Origin: Saprospiraceae bacterium | GTDB taxonomy: Bacteria > Bacteroidota > Bacteroidia > Chitinophagales > Saprospiraceae | Length of the DNA: 64,000 nucleotides | Reading direction: 5' to 3' | NCBI GenBank assembly: GCA_016787575.1 | Contig: JAEUUO010000032.1 | Location: 62,001 to 126,000, forward strand | Part shown: positions 53,570 to 63,200 of the stretch, piece by piece | How the letters are laid out: each line of letters starts with the position of its first letter | Numbering within the stretch: position 1 is the stretch's first letter | Translations under genes and position numbers: made by a program | Notes under the pieces: generated by a model | The model's database searches: none | What the model saw: the letters and a program-made list of their open reading frames with translations, nothing else | Told to the model about the DNA's origin: nothing

Positions 53570-54901
53570 ATGAACAAGCTTTCGTCCATTTTCGTCGTAT
53601 TCCTACTTGTGCTATTGTCGCACAATGCCAACTCCCATCAGGGATTGCGGGCTACCGGAATGCTGATGAATTGGCTTGGAAACAAACCTGAATTTTACGA
53701 AGAGGAAGTTCGGTCCCGATTGGAATCCATGGACTGTCTGGTGACCCTTAAGATTGAAGACGATGTCATCGACCAGGTCAAACGCTTTGTAGGCAGGAAT
53801 AAAACAGCAACTCTTGAAATCCTCAAGCGTACCGAAAACTACTTTCCACTCATTGATCGCATATTTACTGAAAACAACCTTCCAACAGATCTTAAATACC
53901 TGACCATTGTTGAATCTGCACTTCAATTGGATGCAAAATCCCATGTCGGTGCTGCCGGTATCTGGCAATTAATGCCTGCAACTGCCCGAATCCTTAAATT
54001 GCGTGTGGATTCTAAGGTTGATCAACGCCTGGATCCCGTATTGGCAACTCAGGCTGCGGCATTGTATTTTAAAAACTTGTATGCCATGTTTAATGACTGG
54101 TCTTTGGTCATTGCTGCATACAATTGTGGTGAATATCGGGTGAAAGATTTAATCGAATCCAGTAAAGCCACGGATTTTTGGGGAATTAAAAAATTGCTTC
54201 CGCGCCAAACCCAATTATTTGTGCCTGCTTTTATCGGTGCCAGCTATTTTATGAAATACCATCCGGACCACAACATCATTCCAGTTGTTGAGGAATTCCC
54301 GGACCAAAAAATAACATTTGCGAAAATCTACAAGGAAGTAAATCTTCGGGATTTGTTTAAAAAAACGGGTATTAAGAAAGAACTTTTTCTTAGCCTCAAT
54401 CCATCATACAAGCGTTTTGTGATTCCTGGCTTATCAAGTGGTTCTTCGGTTAGTTTGCCGGACAGTCTCATGGTTGAATTTGTGGATTATTACCGCTTTC
54501 AAAATAAATTTAATCCGGTTCTTGATGAGGCGCGTGTCATGGATGATGCAATGCCGGATCACGAAGTGATATCATTCAACAGACCCTTTATTTTTGCGCC
54601 TGACAATATATCCATTCAGAATACCAGTACGATCAATCTGGCATTTGAATCTGCTTCCATTAAAGATATCAAAACGCAGACAGATTATAAGGCAGTTGAA
54701 GACCATAAAATAATTCGACACTTAGTTAAAACTCGGGAATCCCTGTCTGAAATTGCAGATCGCTACCAAGTTGATTTAGAAGAGCTGCTCAGTTGGAACG
54801 AATTAAATCCTGCAAAAGAACTTTTAGCTGGAACGGTTATTAAAATCAAACCTGCCAATACTAAAATCTCAAATGCTGAACTCAGCATGAGCAACGAGTA
54901 A
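53570..54901 (+). CDS. MltD-like lytic transglycosylase with LysM domain
   Basis: 443 residues from ATG 53570, which opens a signal peptide (KLSSIFVVFLLVLLSHNANS). The transglycosylase SLT domain (about 100-230) has the catalytic glutamate in VESALQ followed by GAAGIWQLMPATAR and AAYNCGEYRVKDL. A C-terminal LysM domain (about 380-430, HLVKTRESLSEIADRYQVDLEELLSWN) binds peptidoglycan. It cleaves the glycan strand to make 1,6-anhydromuramyl ends during wall growth. Domain order resembles MltD with one LysM. Confidence 0.88.
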   Translation: MNKLSSIFVVFLLVLLSHNANSHQGLRATGMLMNWLGNKPEFYEEEVRSRLESMDCLVTLKIEDDVIDQVKRFVGRNKTATLEILKRTENYFPLIDRIFTENNLPTDLKYLTIVESALQLDAKSHVGAAGIWQLMPATARILKLRVDSKVDQRLDPVLATQAAALYFKNLYAMFNDWSLVIAAYNCGEYRVKDLIESSKATDFWGIKKLLPRQTQLFVPAFIGASYFMKYHPDHNIIPVVEEFPDQKITFAKIYKEVNLRDLFKKTGIKKELFLSLNPSYKRFVIPGLSSGSSVSLPDSLMVEFVDYYRFQNKFNPVLDEARVMDDAMPDHEVISFNRPFIFAPDNISIQNTSTINLAFESASIKDIKTQTDYKAVEDHKIIRHLVKTRESLSEIADRYQVDLEELLSWNELNPAKELLAGTVIKIKPANTKISNAELSMSNE

Positions 54902-54933
54902 GCCTGATCCGTTAATACTTTATATTTATTTTC

Positions 54934-54952
54934 AGCTTTTCCAAAGCTTTTT
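54934..54952 (+). terminator. Rho-independent terminator after the transglycosylase
   Basis: AGCTTT (54934-54939) and AAAGCT (54943-54948) pair around TCC, followed by TTTT. It lies 33 bp after the stop. Confidence 0.5.
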
Positions 54953-54966
54953 CATTTATTTTTTGT

Positions 54967-54974
54967 TAAATTTG
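54967..54974 (+). promoter_or_regulatory. Candidate -7 box for the DUF3108/DUF4230 pair
   Basis: TAAATTTG matches TAnnTTTG, 57 bp before the ATG at 55032. No clear -33 TTG. Confidence 0.4.
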
Positions 54975-55031
54975 ATAGCGCAAGCAATTATTGCAGTCAG
55001 GTTTTGTTATTAGTTTATAGCCCGGACAAAT

Positions 55032-55838
55032 ATGAAGCTACGAATCATCATAAGTCTCTTTGTATTCAGTGCCATCGGATTTTGGTCCTTTAGACCGTCT
55101 CCGGATACTTCTGGCTTTGCATTTAGTACCGGTGAAAAACTGGTTTATAAAGTTTTCTACAACTGGAATTTTGTTTGGCTTTCAGCCGGAGAAGTTATTT
55201 TTGAAATTAAAGACGAGCCAGATGCCTATCACATTGAAGTGACAGGAAAAACATATGCTTCATATGAATGGTTTTATAAAGTCCGCGATAAATACCACTC
55301 GTATATTGATAAGACCACAGGGCTTCCAAAATTATACATACGTGAAATCCACCAAGGCAACTACCGTCATTACGAAAAAATAGTTTTCGATTACCCTAAC
55401 CACAAAGCATACAGCTCAACTGGGCGCAGTTTCAATAAAACGAAAACGACTGAAATTGATTTGGATGGAAACTATTACGATATGATTTCCAGTATGTATT
55501 ATTTAAGGAATATTGATCTCAAATCTTTTCAAGATACCAAATCCACCGCTTTTAAAATTATATTGGACAATACCAAATATGAATTAAACCTGAAATATCA
55601 AAAAGAGGATTCTGATTTTAAAGTTAAAGAAAGCGGAACCTATAAAACTATCCATGCAATTGGAGATGTGATATCCGGAAATGTTTTTGATGCCGGTGTA
55701 CAAATGAACTTTTGGGTTGCTAATGATTCCAATAAATTGCCTGTGCTTATGGAATCTCCACTTGTAGTTGGATCCGTTAAAGGTATTTTAGCTTCCTATG
55801 AAAATTTGAAATATCCATTTTCTGCGAAACTCAAGTAA
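55032..55838 (+). CDS. DUF3108 domain-containing protein
   Basis: 268 residues with an N-terminal signal peptide or anchor (IIISLFVFSAIGFWSF). The rest matches the DUF3108 pattern: GEKLVYKVFYNWNFVWLSAG, then KVRDKYHSYIDKTTGLP and NYYDMISSMYYLRN. It is probably periplasmic or envelope-bound; no biochemical function is known. The following DUF4230 gene begins immediately after its stop. Confidence 0.83.
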   Translation: MKLRIIISLFVFSAIGFWSFRPSPDTSGFAFSTGEKLVYKVFYNWNFVWLSAGEVIFEIKDEPDAYHIEVTGKTYASYEWFYKVRDKYHSYIDKTTGLPKLYIREIHQGNYRHYEKIVFDYPNHKAYSSTGRSFNKTKTTEIDLDGNYYDMISSMYYLRNIDLKSFQDTKSTAFKIILDNTKYELNLKYQKEDSDFKVKESGTYKTIHAIGDVISGNVFDAGVQMNFWVANDSNKLPVLMESPLVVGSVKGILASYENLKYPFSAKLK

Positions 55839-56450
55839 TTGAAATACCTGTTTTACATTTTAATAGCCTGTAGTCTTGCCGGACTGGGTTTTTATTTTGG
55901 AAAAAATTACTCCAGCTCCAACAACATTTCAAAAACAGATCAAAGCATTTTGTTGGAACGCATCAAAGATGTGTTTAAAGTGGTTTATGTAGAAGCTCAG
56001 TTTAATGAGATCATCAATCACAAAGATTATACCTGGTTTGATTTAAGTCCTTTTCGCAAAACAGCAATCATTCGGGTTCAAGCAACCGTTCATGCCGGCA
56101 TCGATATGGATTCATCCAGATTGGAAATGGATGAACGCAGCAAAACATTGAATTTTTATTTAGATACAACTCCAGTAATTCACAGTATAGAACATAGCAT
56201 GGATTACTTTGACCTTCAACAAGGCAGTTTCAATTATTTTAAGCCGGAAGAACTTAGTGGATTGGAGGAACGGGCAACATCATTTATTCGTCAAAAAGCA
56301 ATGCAAAGTGATTTATTGAATCGCTGTTCAATAAAACGCAATGAAATGATTCAACTGATGGCAGATTTGGCAAATGTAAATGGATTGAAACTCGAAGTCC
56401 ACCCTATAAAAAGCAGGAATACAATTGATCAAAAAAAATACAAGGAGTAA
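55839..56450 (+). CDS. DUF4230 domain-containing membrane-anchored protein
   Basis: 203 residues, with an N-terminal membrane segment (LFYILIACSLAGLGFYFG). The body fits DUF4230 (FKVVYVEAQFNEIINHKDYTWFDLSPFRKTAIIRVQATVHAGID). The start is TTG at 55839, directly after the TAA stop of the preceding gene, so the two are coupled; no ATG is available in that position. Its last codons form the stem of a terminator used by the opposite strand. Confidence 0.82.
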   Translation: MKYLFYILIACSLAGLGFYFGKNYSSSNNISKTDQSILLERIKDVFKVVYVEAQFNEIINHKDYTWFDLSPFRKTAIIRVQATVHAGIDMDSSRLEMDERSKTLNFYLDTTPVIHSIEHSMDYFDLQQGSFNYFKPEELSGLEERATSFIRQKAMQSDLLNRCSIKRNEMIQLMADLANVNGLKLEVHPIKSRNTIDQKKYKE

Positions 56451-56465
56451 AATTCTCCTTGTATT
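56431..56465 (-). terminator. Terminator of the T9SS metalloprotease, inside the DUF4230 gene end
   Basis: On the minus strand AATACAAGGAG (56465-56455) and CTCCTTGTATT (56447-56437) form a perfect 11-bp stem with a 7-nt loop, followed by a T run (56438-56431). The plus-strand side has no T run, so it serves mainly the minus-strand protease gene. It covers the stop codon of the convergent DUF4230 gene. Confidence 0.7.
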
Positions 56466-56492
56466 CTAAATCTATTAAAAACGATTTGTTAT

Positions 56493-59400
56493 TTACTTTT
56501 TCAATACCACTTTTTTAGCAGCAAAATACTTCTCGGATTTTATTTCCAAAATGTAAATGCCATCGGCTAAATTTTGAATATTTATTTGCTCCGCTTTAGA
56601 ATTGGCCATCGAACGATGTAGAATTACCTGTCCTTGCAAATTGATCAATCGCAGTCTTGCAGATTTATCCATAATTTCATTGGTAGAAATCTGCAATTGA
56701 CCTTGTGTAGGATTTGGATACACTTCCAATCCTGGATCTTGAGTTTGATCATCTGTTGCAACAGCACCAATTTGTATTTTAAAATATTCGGTTCCATACC
56801 AGCCTCCGGCTCCATCTTCAACGGTAAATAAAAACCCATCAATTTCCATATCAGAACCCGTATGGTGATAACTCAATTTTCCATCGTCAATATCTTTCTG
56901 TGTAAATTTCGAACCATAATCCAAAACTTGTCCACTTAATAATAAATCACCCCGTTGTGTTTTTGCAACAATGGTATAAACCAATTGATCTGCAGTATTG
57001 TCAATGTCTTGTGATTGCAACAAATCGAGACCGATCCCTTTGGTTTCACCTGCATTCATATACAAACCCAAATTGTTTAAATTAAAGGGATTGTTTACTA
57101 TGAGATCCGAGCAAATGTCTAATTTAAAATTATTAAATTCTGCAAAGCCGGATAGAAAATTATCAGTTGCCAGTTCAATCCGCCAATCTCCTTTTTTATT
57201 TTCACCAATAAACTTACTTAAGGATTCTAAAGGCTGGATCAGTTTTCCTTGAATAGGCGGACAGCCTCCTGCCAATAAAGTAACTGAAGCATCGTCATCA
57301 AAGCTGCAATCAAAATTGCTGGTAACACCGCAATTTTTATCAAATAATTTTACTTTAGTGCCCGAAGGGCTTACCAGGGTGAGGCTCACACTATTTATAC
57401 CTACTGCAGTGGCTTCAAAATTTTTCACATTGACATCGCTGATAAATCCCGCATTGGGTATGGTAAGCATCATGGAACCAGTTCTATTTGATTTTAAGCT
57501 AATCACATTTCCAATATAATCTGTTTCAATGCATGCTTTATTGATGGTGTGAAATGCAGCCGGTGTTGTTGGACCACCTTCACCGCAACGGTTTACTGGG
57601 ATAATTCTCCAGTAATATAATTTATTTTCTTCAAAGAAAAAATTTGGCTTAAATGTTGAGCCTTTGATTCCTTTCAATGTATAAACAATTGTATTTCCAA
57701 ACACCGGTGAAGTAGCTATTTCTAAATTATAGCTTTCAGCATTAATGCTTGGATTCCATTTAAATTCAATGGATTGAGCCAGCCCTGAAAGTCCATCCGC
57801 AGGATAAACTGTTTTTACTGAAGAGTAATCAACACTGACTAAGTCTAATTCAATAGATTCTCTTAAGGTATCTCCATTAGGTGTTATTGCTGTAATCACC
57901 AAGGTGTTGATTCCTGATGTAACCACATTTGTAAAATCAAGGTGCAACACATTCGAACCATTTACATCAAAAGCATTTTGATCAAAACGGTAACTTGCAT
58001 TATCCGGTAAACCACTTTCTACATAAACTTGCATGTTGCCGGTAATTTTTGCTGCGCATGATTGAATTTGAATATCTGTTTTGGTAGGAACACAAACTCG
58101 CAACGAACTAGGTGCAACACCAAATAAAAGTTTTGGCGAAACGGAGCTCCGAATCCGGATATCTTGATCAGATACATCAAAGAAAATATTTCCAACTGCT
58201 TCCACCAGTATTCTTGCTCGTGAACTTCCATTTAAACTATCCGGAATTGTGACCAATTCTTCACCGTCATTTTCTGTATTTAAAGCCAATGGTATTAAAT
58301 TATCGGGATTGGTCCTGTTAGGCATCAAATAGACATTAACTTTTTTACAATTTACCAGAGATTTATCTGTATTGGCTACATCCCATGTAATTTTATTACA
58401 CAAATCTGTAAATAAAGTATCTAAAGTAGATTCATTTGGAAATACTACTGCAAATGGTCCGGCAGATTCCAATGCTCTAAATCCTATTTGCTTCCAGGCA
58501 GTACCTCCTGCTCCCGGATGATTGTCTCTTGCTGTAAATCGAAATGTAATTTGTCTGTCTACGGTAGGCAATACTTCAGTACGTTCAAAATTTGCTTTTG
58601 TAAGAATTGTATTCCAAACCGGTACTATCCTCACTGGATTGTTGTTAGGGAAAATAGATTTGAACAAGGGTCCTTCTTCAGTTAGTGAAGGTTCACCCAA
58701 CATAGGACCATAACCACCAGCGTCGTATTGTTCCCAATTGTAAGTCATGGCATCATTTTCCATATCCGTTGCTCTTCCAGTCAATTTAAATGGAGTCCGT
58801 ATTGGTATGTACAATCCGGATGGGAATAATATTTCAGGCACAGGAAATGTATTGTTTGTCGGAGTAGAACTACCACAACTCACAATATCATTTCTTGTAA
58901 AATCATAAATTCGATTAACACTGTTGACATGAAAATAATTTGGATGCGGGCCATTTCCAGGCTCAACATTTAATCCAGCTCCACACAGACCACTGTATGA
59001 CATGATTGTTGTACCACTGCCTGGTTCGTATGAAGTGCCCGATTCATTGCCATTGCAATTTGAAAAAGTATGAGAAGCATTAAATTGATGGCCCATTTCA
59101 TGACAGGTAATCCGTTGACTTACATAGGCAATGTCTGAGGTGTACCAACATGTTACGCCACCACCTTTGTTATCATTGCAAACACATCCTAAATATGCAA
59201 TTCCCCCAACATCCGAACAACCAATGGTATAAATATGACCTATGTCATAAGCAGATCTTGGAATTTTTGCATTGATGATGCTTGTATTAATCCCTAGGGT
59301 CGCACCTCCCACAGTAGGTTGCGGATAAGGATCTGCATTTCCATCCAGATAAATCAATCGGTCATTTCCAGTAATTAAATTTAAGTGGACTGCCACATCT

Positions 59401-60143
59401 TTTTCGTAAACTGCATTTATTAACGATAAAGAAGCAACCATCTTATCTAAAGCCAATGCGAGGGTTCCGCCTCCTAAATCTCCACGTCCACCCCAATCTC
59501 CCGTACAGGTCAATGCCAATCTATACGTACGCAGTTCTACAGGTGTCCCTAGAATTCCTCCGGTTCGGGATTGCATTTTCTGCTGAACTTGAGGATCTAC
59601 AGGTGTTTTTACCTCTGTAATGTCTTTTGTCCCACAACTCAATTGTACGGGATCGTTCAATCTCAGATCGCTTGAAAAGAAAACACCATACCCATTTAAA
59701 TTATTCCGATCATAAGCTTCAATTACAACATCCCCCTGTTCAGTCAAAATGTATGCTTGGAAGCTGTATGGAGAAATGGACATTCGCATGTAATGGCTGC
59801 CATCACTGCCCTTATACGTTTTAATTTCCGGATACTTATCAGCAAGCCCTTGCTCCATAACTGGAGATTCCTGCACATAAAATGTATGTAAACTTCCATC
59901 CGGAAAAGGCAATTGTACAGGCGTTGCATGGTTGTTGCTTGACTCCAAACCAACATGTTTGATTAGAAAGTCTCTGAAAGCAGCATGATTTAATTGAAAA
60001 AATTGTACATGTTCCAACTTATTCCAGTCAGATCCACTTTTGAAATCTGGCTTTTGATTTGAAACATTCCAAAAAGCATTTTGAGCTTGGCTAAAACAAG
60101 CCAGTGCCATTAAGGCTGCGCTAAGTAAAAATCTTGTTTTCAT
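56493..60143 (-). CDS. Secreted reprolysin-like metalloprotease with T9SS sorting domain
   Basis: 1216 residues from ATG 60143 (signal peptide MKTRFLLSAALMALACFSQAQ). After a propeptide (about 22-200) comes an M12B/reprolysin-like zinc protease with HEMGHQFNASH at 348-358, the HExxHxxxxxH zinc motif. Downstream are a fibronectin type III-like region (about 780-880), a P/Homo-B-like domain (about 905-1020, LVSPSGTKVKLF ... GDWRIELATD) and a cadherin-like repeat. The last 80 residues are a T9SS type A sorting domain (LEVYPNPTQGQLQIS ... GIYILEI ... KKVVLKK). It is probably exported to the surface and processes proteins. Substrate unknown. Confidence 0.88.
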   Translation of the reverse strand: MKTRFLLSAALMALACFSQAQNAFWNVSNQKPDFKSGSDWNKLEHVQFFQLNHAAFRDFLIKHVGLESSNNHATPVQLPFPDGSLHTFYVQESPVMEQGLADKYPEIKTYKGSDGSHYMRMSISPYSFQAYILTEQGDVVIEAYDRNNLNGYGVFFSSDLRLNDPVQLSCGTKDITEVKTPVDPQVQQKMQSRTGGILGTPVELRTYRLALTCTGDWGGRGDLGGGTLALALDKMVASLSLINAVYEKDVAVHLNLITGNDRLIYLDGNADPYPQPTVGGATLGINTSIINAKIPRSAYDIGHIYTIGCSDVGGIAYLGCVCNDNKGGGVTCWYTSDIAYVSQRITCHEMGHQFNASHTFSNCNGNESGTSYEPGSGTTIMSYSGLCGAGLNVEPGNGPHPNYFHVNSVNRIYDFTRNDIVSCGSSTPTNNTFPVPEILFPSGLYIPIRTPFKLTGRATDMENDAMTYNWEQYDAGGYGPMLGEPSLTEEGPLFKSIFPNNNPVRIVPVWNTILTKANFERTEVLPTVDRQITFRFTARDNHPGAGGTAWKQIGFRALESAGPFAVVFPNESTLDTLFTDLCNKITWDVANTDKSLVNCKKVNVYLMPNRTNPDNLIPLALNTENDGEELVTIPDSLNGSSRARILVEAVGNIFFDVSDQDIRIRSSVSPKLLFGVAPSSLRVCVPTKTDIQIQSCAAKITGNMQVYVESGLPDNASYRFDQNAFDVNGSNVLHLDFTNVVTSGINTLVITAITPNGDTLRESIELDLVSVDYSSVKTVYPADGLSGLAQSIEFKWNPSINAESYNLEIATSPVFGNTIVYTLKGIKGSTFKPNFFFEENKLYYWRIIPVNRCGEGGPTTPAAFHTINKACIETDYIGNVISLKSNRTGSMMLTIPNAGFISDVNVKNFEATAVGINSVSLTLVSPSGTKVKLFDKNCGVTSNFDCSFDDDASVTLLAGGCPPIQGKLIQPLESLSKFIGENKKGDWRIELATDNFLSGFAEFNNFKLDICSDLIVNNPFNLNNLGLYMNAGETKGIGLDLLQSQDIDNTADQLVYTIVAKTQRGDLLLSGQVLDYGSKFTQKDIDDGKLSYHHTGSDMEIDGFLFTVEDGAGGWYGTEYFKIQIGAVATDDQTQDPGLEVYPNPTQGQLQISTNEIMDKSARLRLINLQGQVILHRSMANSKAEQINIQNLADGIYILEIKSEKYFAAKKVVLKK

Positions 60144-60232
60144 TGTTGAAGGATTACCTACTGTATGGTATAATATAACGCACAAATTAGGGAAACGTTG
60201 GCGCTGATTTTCAATTTATAGTAAAAAACAGC

Positions 60233-62353
60233 TTAGTTTGAACGGATTTTTTCTAAAAATTCAGCTTCACTTAAAATTTCAACCGTACCCAGTGATTTGG
60301 CTTTTGCCAACTTTGAACCTGCATTTTCTCCAACTACCAGGATATTCAGATTTGAACTTACGGCTGACAAGGTTTTGGCTCCCGCTTGTTCTGCCAAATT
60401 CTGGGCTTCTTTGCGGTCCATCTGACTCAAGGTTCCAGTAAACAAGATGGTTTTTCCAGCAAATGCTGAGTCAGCAGTAAATTGTCGCGGCCGGTCTTCT
60501 TCTAACTGCATCATATTTACACCCAGTCGTTCCATTTCCCGGAGCATTTCCACATTCTTTGGGTTTTCAAAAAAGCCTATGATATTTTGTCCTACAACCG
60601 GACCAACATCTTTGATTGCTGTATATCGATCGATTTTCCAGTTTTGAAGGTCCAAAACATAAGGAAGGTGCTCTGCAATCAATTTACTGACTTTCTTTCC
60701 CAAATGATGAATGCACAATCCATGGAGAAGTCTGTGAATTGGATTGTGCTTTGCTTTCTCAATGGATTTGCGCAGTTTTTCAGCAGATTTTTCCCCCATG
60801 CCATCCAGTTGTGCAATGGCCTGGTAATCCAATTTATAAATATCATCCATTTGGTGGATCCAGCCCAAATCATAAAATCGTTCTATCAGTGATTTTCCCA
60901 ATCCGTCTATATCCATTGCATCTTTAGAAACATGATGAATTAATCGCTGAACGACTTGAGCCTCGCAGAAAAAATTCGGGCAGCGCCAGGCTGCCTCTTC
61001 CTCTTCTCTTATTAATGATGTTTTACACGAAGGACATTCTTTTGGAAATTCTATGACTTTCTCTGTTCCGTTGCGCAGTTCTGGAAATGCTTTAACAATA
61101 TAAGGAATGACATCACCGGCTCGCTCAACAAGTACCTGGTCTCCATAGCGGATATCTCTTGCGGTAATAAAATCTTCATTGTGTAGCGACACAGAGGAAA
61201 CCGTCACGCCTGCTAATTGCACAGGTTCAATTTTTGCAACTGGTGTAATGCTGCCAATTTTTCCAACTTGAAATTCTATTGTTAGTAATCGGGATGTTGC
61301 TTGCTTGGCTTGAAATTTATGAGCAACAGCCCATCGCGGATGGTGGGAGGTTGCCCCACATTGTTCCTGAAATTTCAACTCATTTACTTTTACGACCACC
61401 CCGTCAATGTCATAAGCATATGCATCCCGTTGTGCTGTCCAATCATTGATGTATGTAATTACATCAGAAATATGATTGCAAACTTTCCGTTCATGCAAAG
61501 AAACTTTAAAACCAAGTGCATCTAAAATCTGCATCCAATCAGAATGATTCTTTTGATTAAACAAAACATTCTCATTGTTTGCATCCACTGCAAAAGCCAT
61601 TTGAAATATAAATACATCCAATCCGCGATTGGCAGTTTCAGATGCATCTTTTACACGAAGTACGCCGGTTGCAGCATTACGGGGATTAGCCAACAAGGCC
61701 AGTCCTTCTGTTTCACGTGCTGCATTTATTTTTTCAAATTTTGACTTACTGATAACTGCTTCCCCGCGCAATTCTGCTTTATAAATTCCGTATTTTGAAA
61801 AAGCAGCCTTTAATGGAAGTGAACGAATCGTCCGAGCATTGTTTGTAATTTCTTCTCCTTTACTTCCATCTCCCCTCGTTGCAGCCCTGATCAAATAATC
61901 GTTTTCATAAATAACCGCAATACTTCCACCATCAAATTTTGGTTCTGCAAAGTAGGCAAGAGTTGCGTCTGCATCTAAGTTACACAATTTGCGAACACGC
62001 GTATCAAAATCCTGAAGATCATCTGAATTGTAAGAATTTTCCAATGACAGCATCGGATTTAAATGTTCTACCGATTGGAATTGATCAACTAAATCACTCG
62101 AAACTCTTTGAGTGGGTGAATCCGAAGTCTGCCAATCTGGATGCTTGGCTTCTGTATGTTCTAATAATTTATAAAGCAGATCGTATTCATAATCAGAAAT
62201 CAGTGGATTGTCCTGCACATAATACTGCCATTCATGAAAACGGATGACTGCTCGAAGGGATTCCAATTCAGTAAAATCTGAAACGATATTTGAAGTTAAG
62301 AATTCCTTTGTTTGTTGAACTAAATTTTTAATTTCTTCTGATGTATAATGCAT
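60233..62353 (-). CDS. ligA: NAD-dependent DNA ligase
   Basis: Seals nicks in DNA using NAD. 706 residues: N-terminal Ia domain, adenylation domain with K139 in KFDG (motif I), the OB fold, a zinc finger with CPSC and CPNFFC, four helix-hairpin-helix motifs and a C-terminal BRCT domain (about 628-706, FAGKTILFTGTLSQMDRKEAQN). All parts are complete. Its stop is 90 bp from the start of the protease gene. Confidence 0.97.
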   Translation of the reverse strand: MHYTSEEIKNLVQQTKEFLTSNIVSDFTELESLRAVIRFHEWQYYVQDNPLISDYEYDLLYKLLEHTEAKHPDWQTSDSPTQRVSSDLVDQFQSVEHLNPMLSLENSYNSDDLQDFDTRVRKLCNLDADATLAYFAEPKFDGGSIAVIYENDYLIRAATRGDGSKGEEITNNARTIRSLPLKAAFSKYGIYKAELRGEAVISKSKFEKINAARETEGLALLANPRNAATGVLRVKDASETANRGLDVFIFQMAFAVDANNENVLFNQKNHSDWMQILDALGFKVSLHERKVCNHISDVITYINDWTAQRDAYAYDIDGVVVKVNELKFQEQCGATSHHPRWAVAHKFQAKQATSRLLTIEFQVGKIGSITPVAKIEPVQLAGVTVSSVSLHNEDFITARDIRYGDQVLVERAGDVIPYIVKAFPELRNGTEKVIEFPKECPSCKTSLIREEEEAAWRCPNFFCEAQVVQRLIHHVSKDAMDIDGLGKSLIERFYDLGWIHQMDDIYKLDYQAIAQLDGMGEKSAEKLRKSIEKAKHNPIHRLLHGLCIHHLGKKVSKLIAEHLPYVLDLQNWKIDRYTAIKDVGPVVGQNIIGFFENPKNVEMLREMERLGVNMMQLEEDRPRQFTADSAFAGKTILFTGTLSQMDRKEAQNLAEQAGAKTLSAVSSNLNILVVGENAGSKLAKAKSLGTVEILSEAEFLEKIRSN

Positions 62354-62522
62354 GGTTTGGATTGTGGGAATTGGAAATCGGCATTGATAAAAAATATTTA
62401 TAGGTTGTAATATATTATTGATAAATAAACATTTTAAAATCTTACCCCAAGAGCAAGCTATTTTATTTTAAAATAAACAATCCCAAATTCTAAAATTCAT
62501 TACCAATACCTAAGTTTAAATT
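62354..62522. other. Intergenic region between ligA and the rhomboid gene
   Basis: 169 bp, AT-rich. An 8+8 palindrome of T and A (TTTATTTT/AAAATAAA) is present but has no loop; nothing else recognised. It should contain the ligA promoter. Confidence 0.3.
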
Positions 62523-63200
62523 TCAATTTTCTTCCTGATATTTATACCGATTCCTATAATTCCTCCGCGCGAATAATCCGACTACCAATCCAAATGCAAA
62601 TCCTCCGATGTGGGCAAACCAGGCAGTGCCGCCTTCTTCGGTGTTGAGTCCTAAAGAGCCAAATCCGGCAACCATTTGTTGTGCTATCCATATGCCAAGA
62701 AAAAATAAGGCCGGTACATAAGCTGAAGTAAATAAAAATAAAATCCATACCCGAATGCGGGATGCAGGAAACATAACCAGGTAAGCGCCCATAACCGCTG
62801 AGATCGCACCACTTGCACCAACCATTGGCAATTCACTGTATGGATTGGTCAATACATGGATGAGGGCTGCTGCGATTCCTCCTAATATATAAAATAATAT
62901 AAAATTAAATGTACCAACTACCGCTTCAATGTTGTCAGCAAAAACCCAAAGAAAAAGCATGTTGCCAATTAAATGCATCCATCCTCCATGCATAAACATA
63001 GACGTCAGTAATGTAAATAAATCCTGTCCCGAACTGATTTCAACAGGAATGGAACCATAAGCAACAACCATTGCCTCTGCTTCATCCTGTGGCAAGCTAA
63101 ACTCAAATAAAAAAACCAACACATTGACCAAAATCAGTGTATAAGAAAACAAAGGCTTGTATCCGCCCTGAACATTGTCATCGCCTATTGGAAAAAACAT
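62523..63200 (-). CDS. Rhomboid family intramembrane serine protease
   Basis: 225 residues with about six membrane segments. Catalytic serine S130 in GASG and histidine H197 in AHIGG form the Ser-His dyad; the HxxxN-like HGGWMHLIGN near 71-80 supports the oxyanion hole. It cleaves membrane proteins within the bilayer. Substrates unknown. The start overlaps the kdsD stop by one base (TAATG), so the two are translationally coupled. Confidence 0.9.
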   Translation of the reverse strand: MFFPIGDDNVQGGYKPLFSYTLILVNVLVFLFEFSLPQDEAEAMVVAYGSIPVEISSGQDLFTLLTSMFMHGGWMHLIGNMLFLWVFADNIEAVVGTFNFILFYILGGIAAALIHVLTNPYSELPMVGASGAISAVMGAYLVMFPASRIRVWILFLFTSAYVPALFFLGIWIAQQMVAGFGSLGLNTEEGGTAWFAHIGGFAFGLVVGLFARRNYRNRYKYQEEN

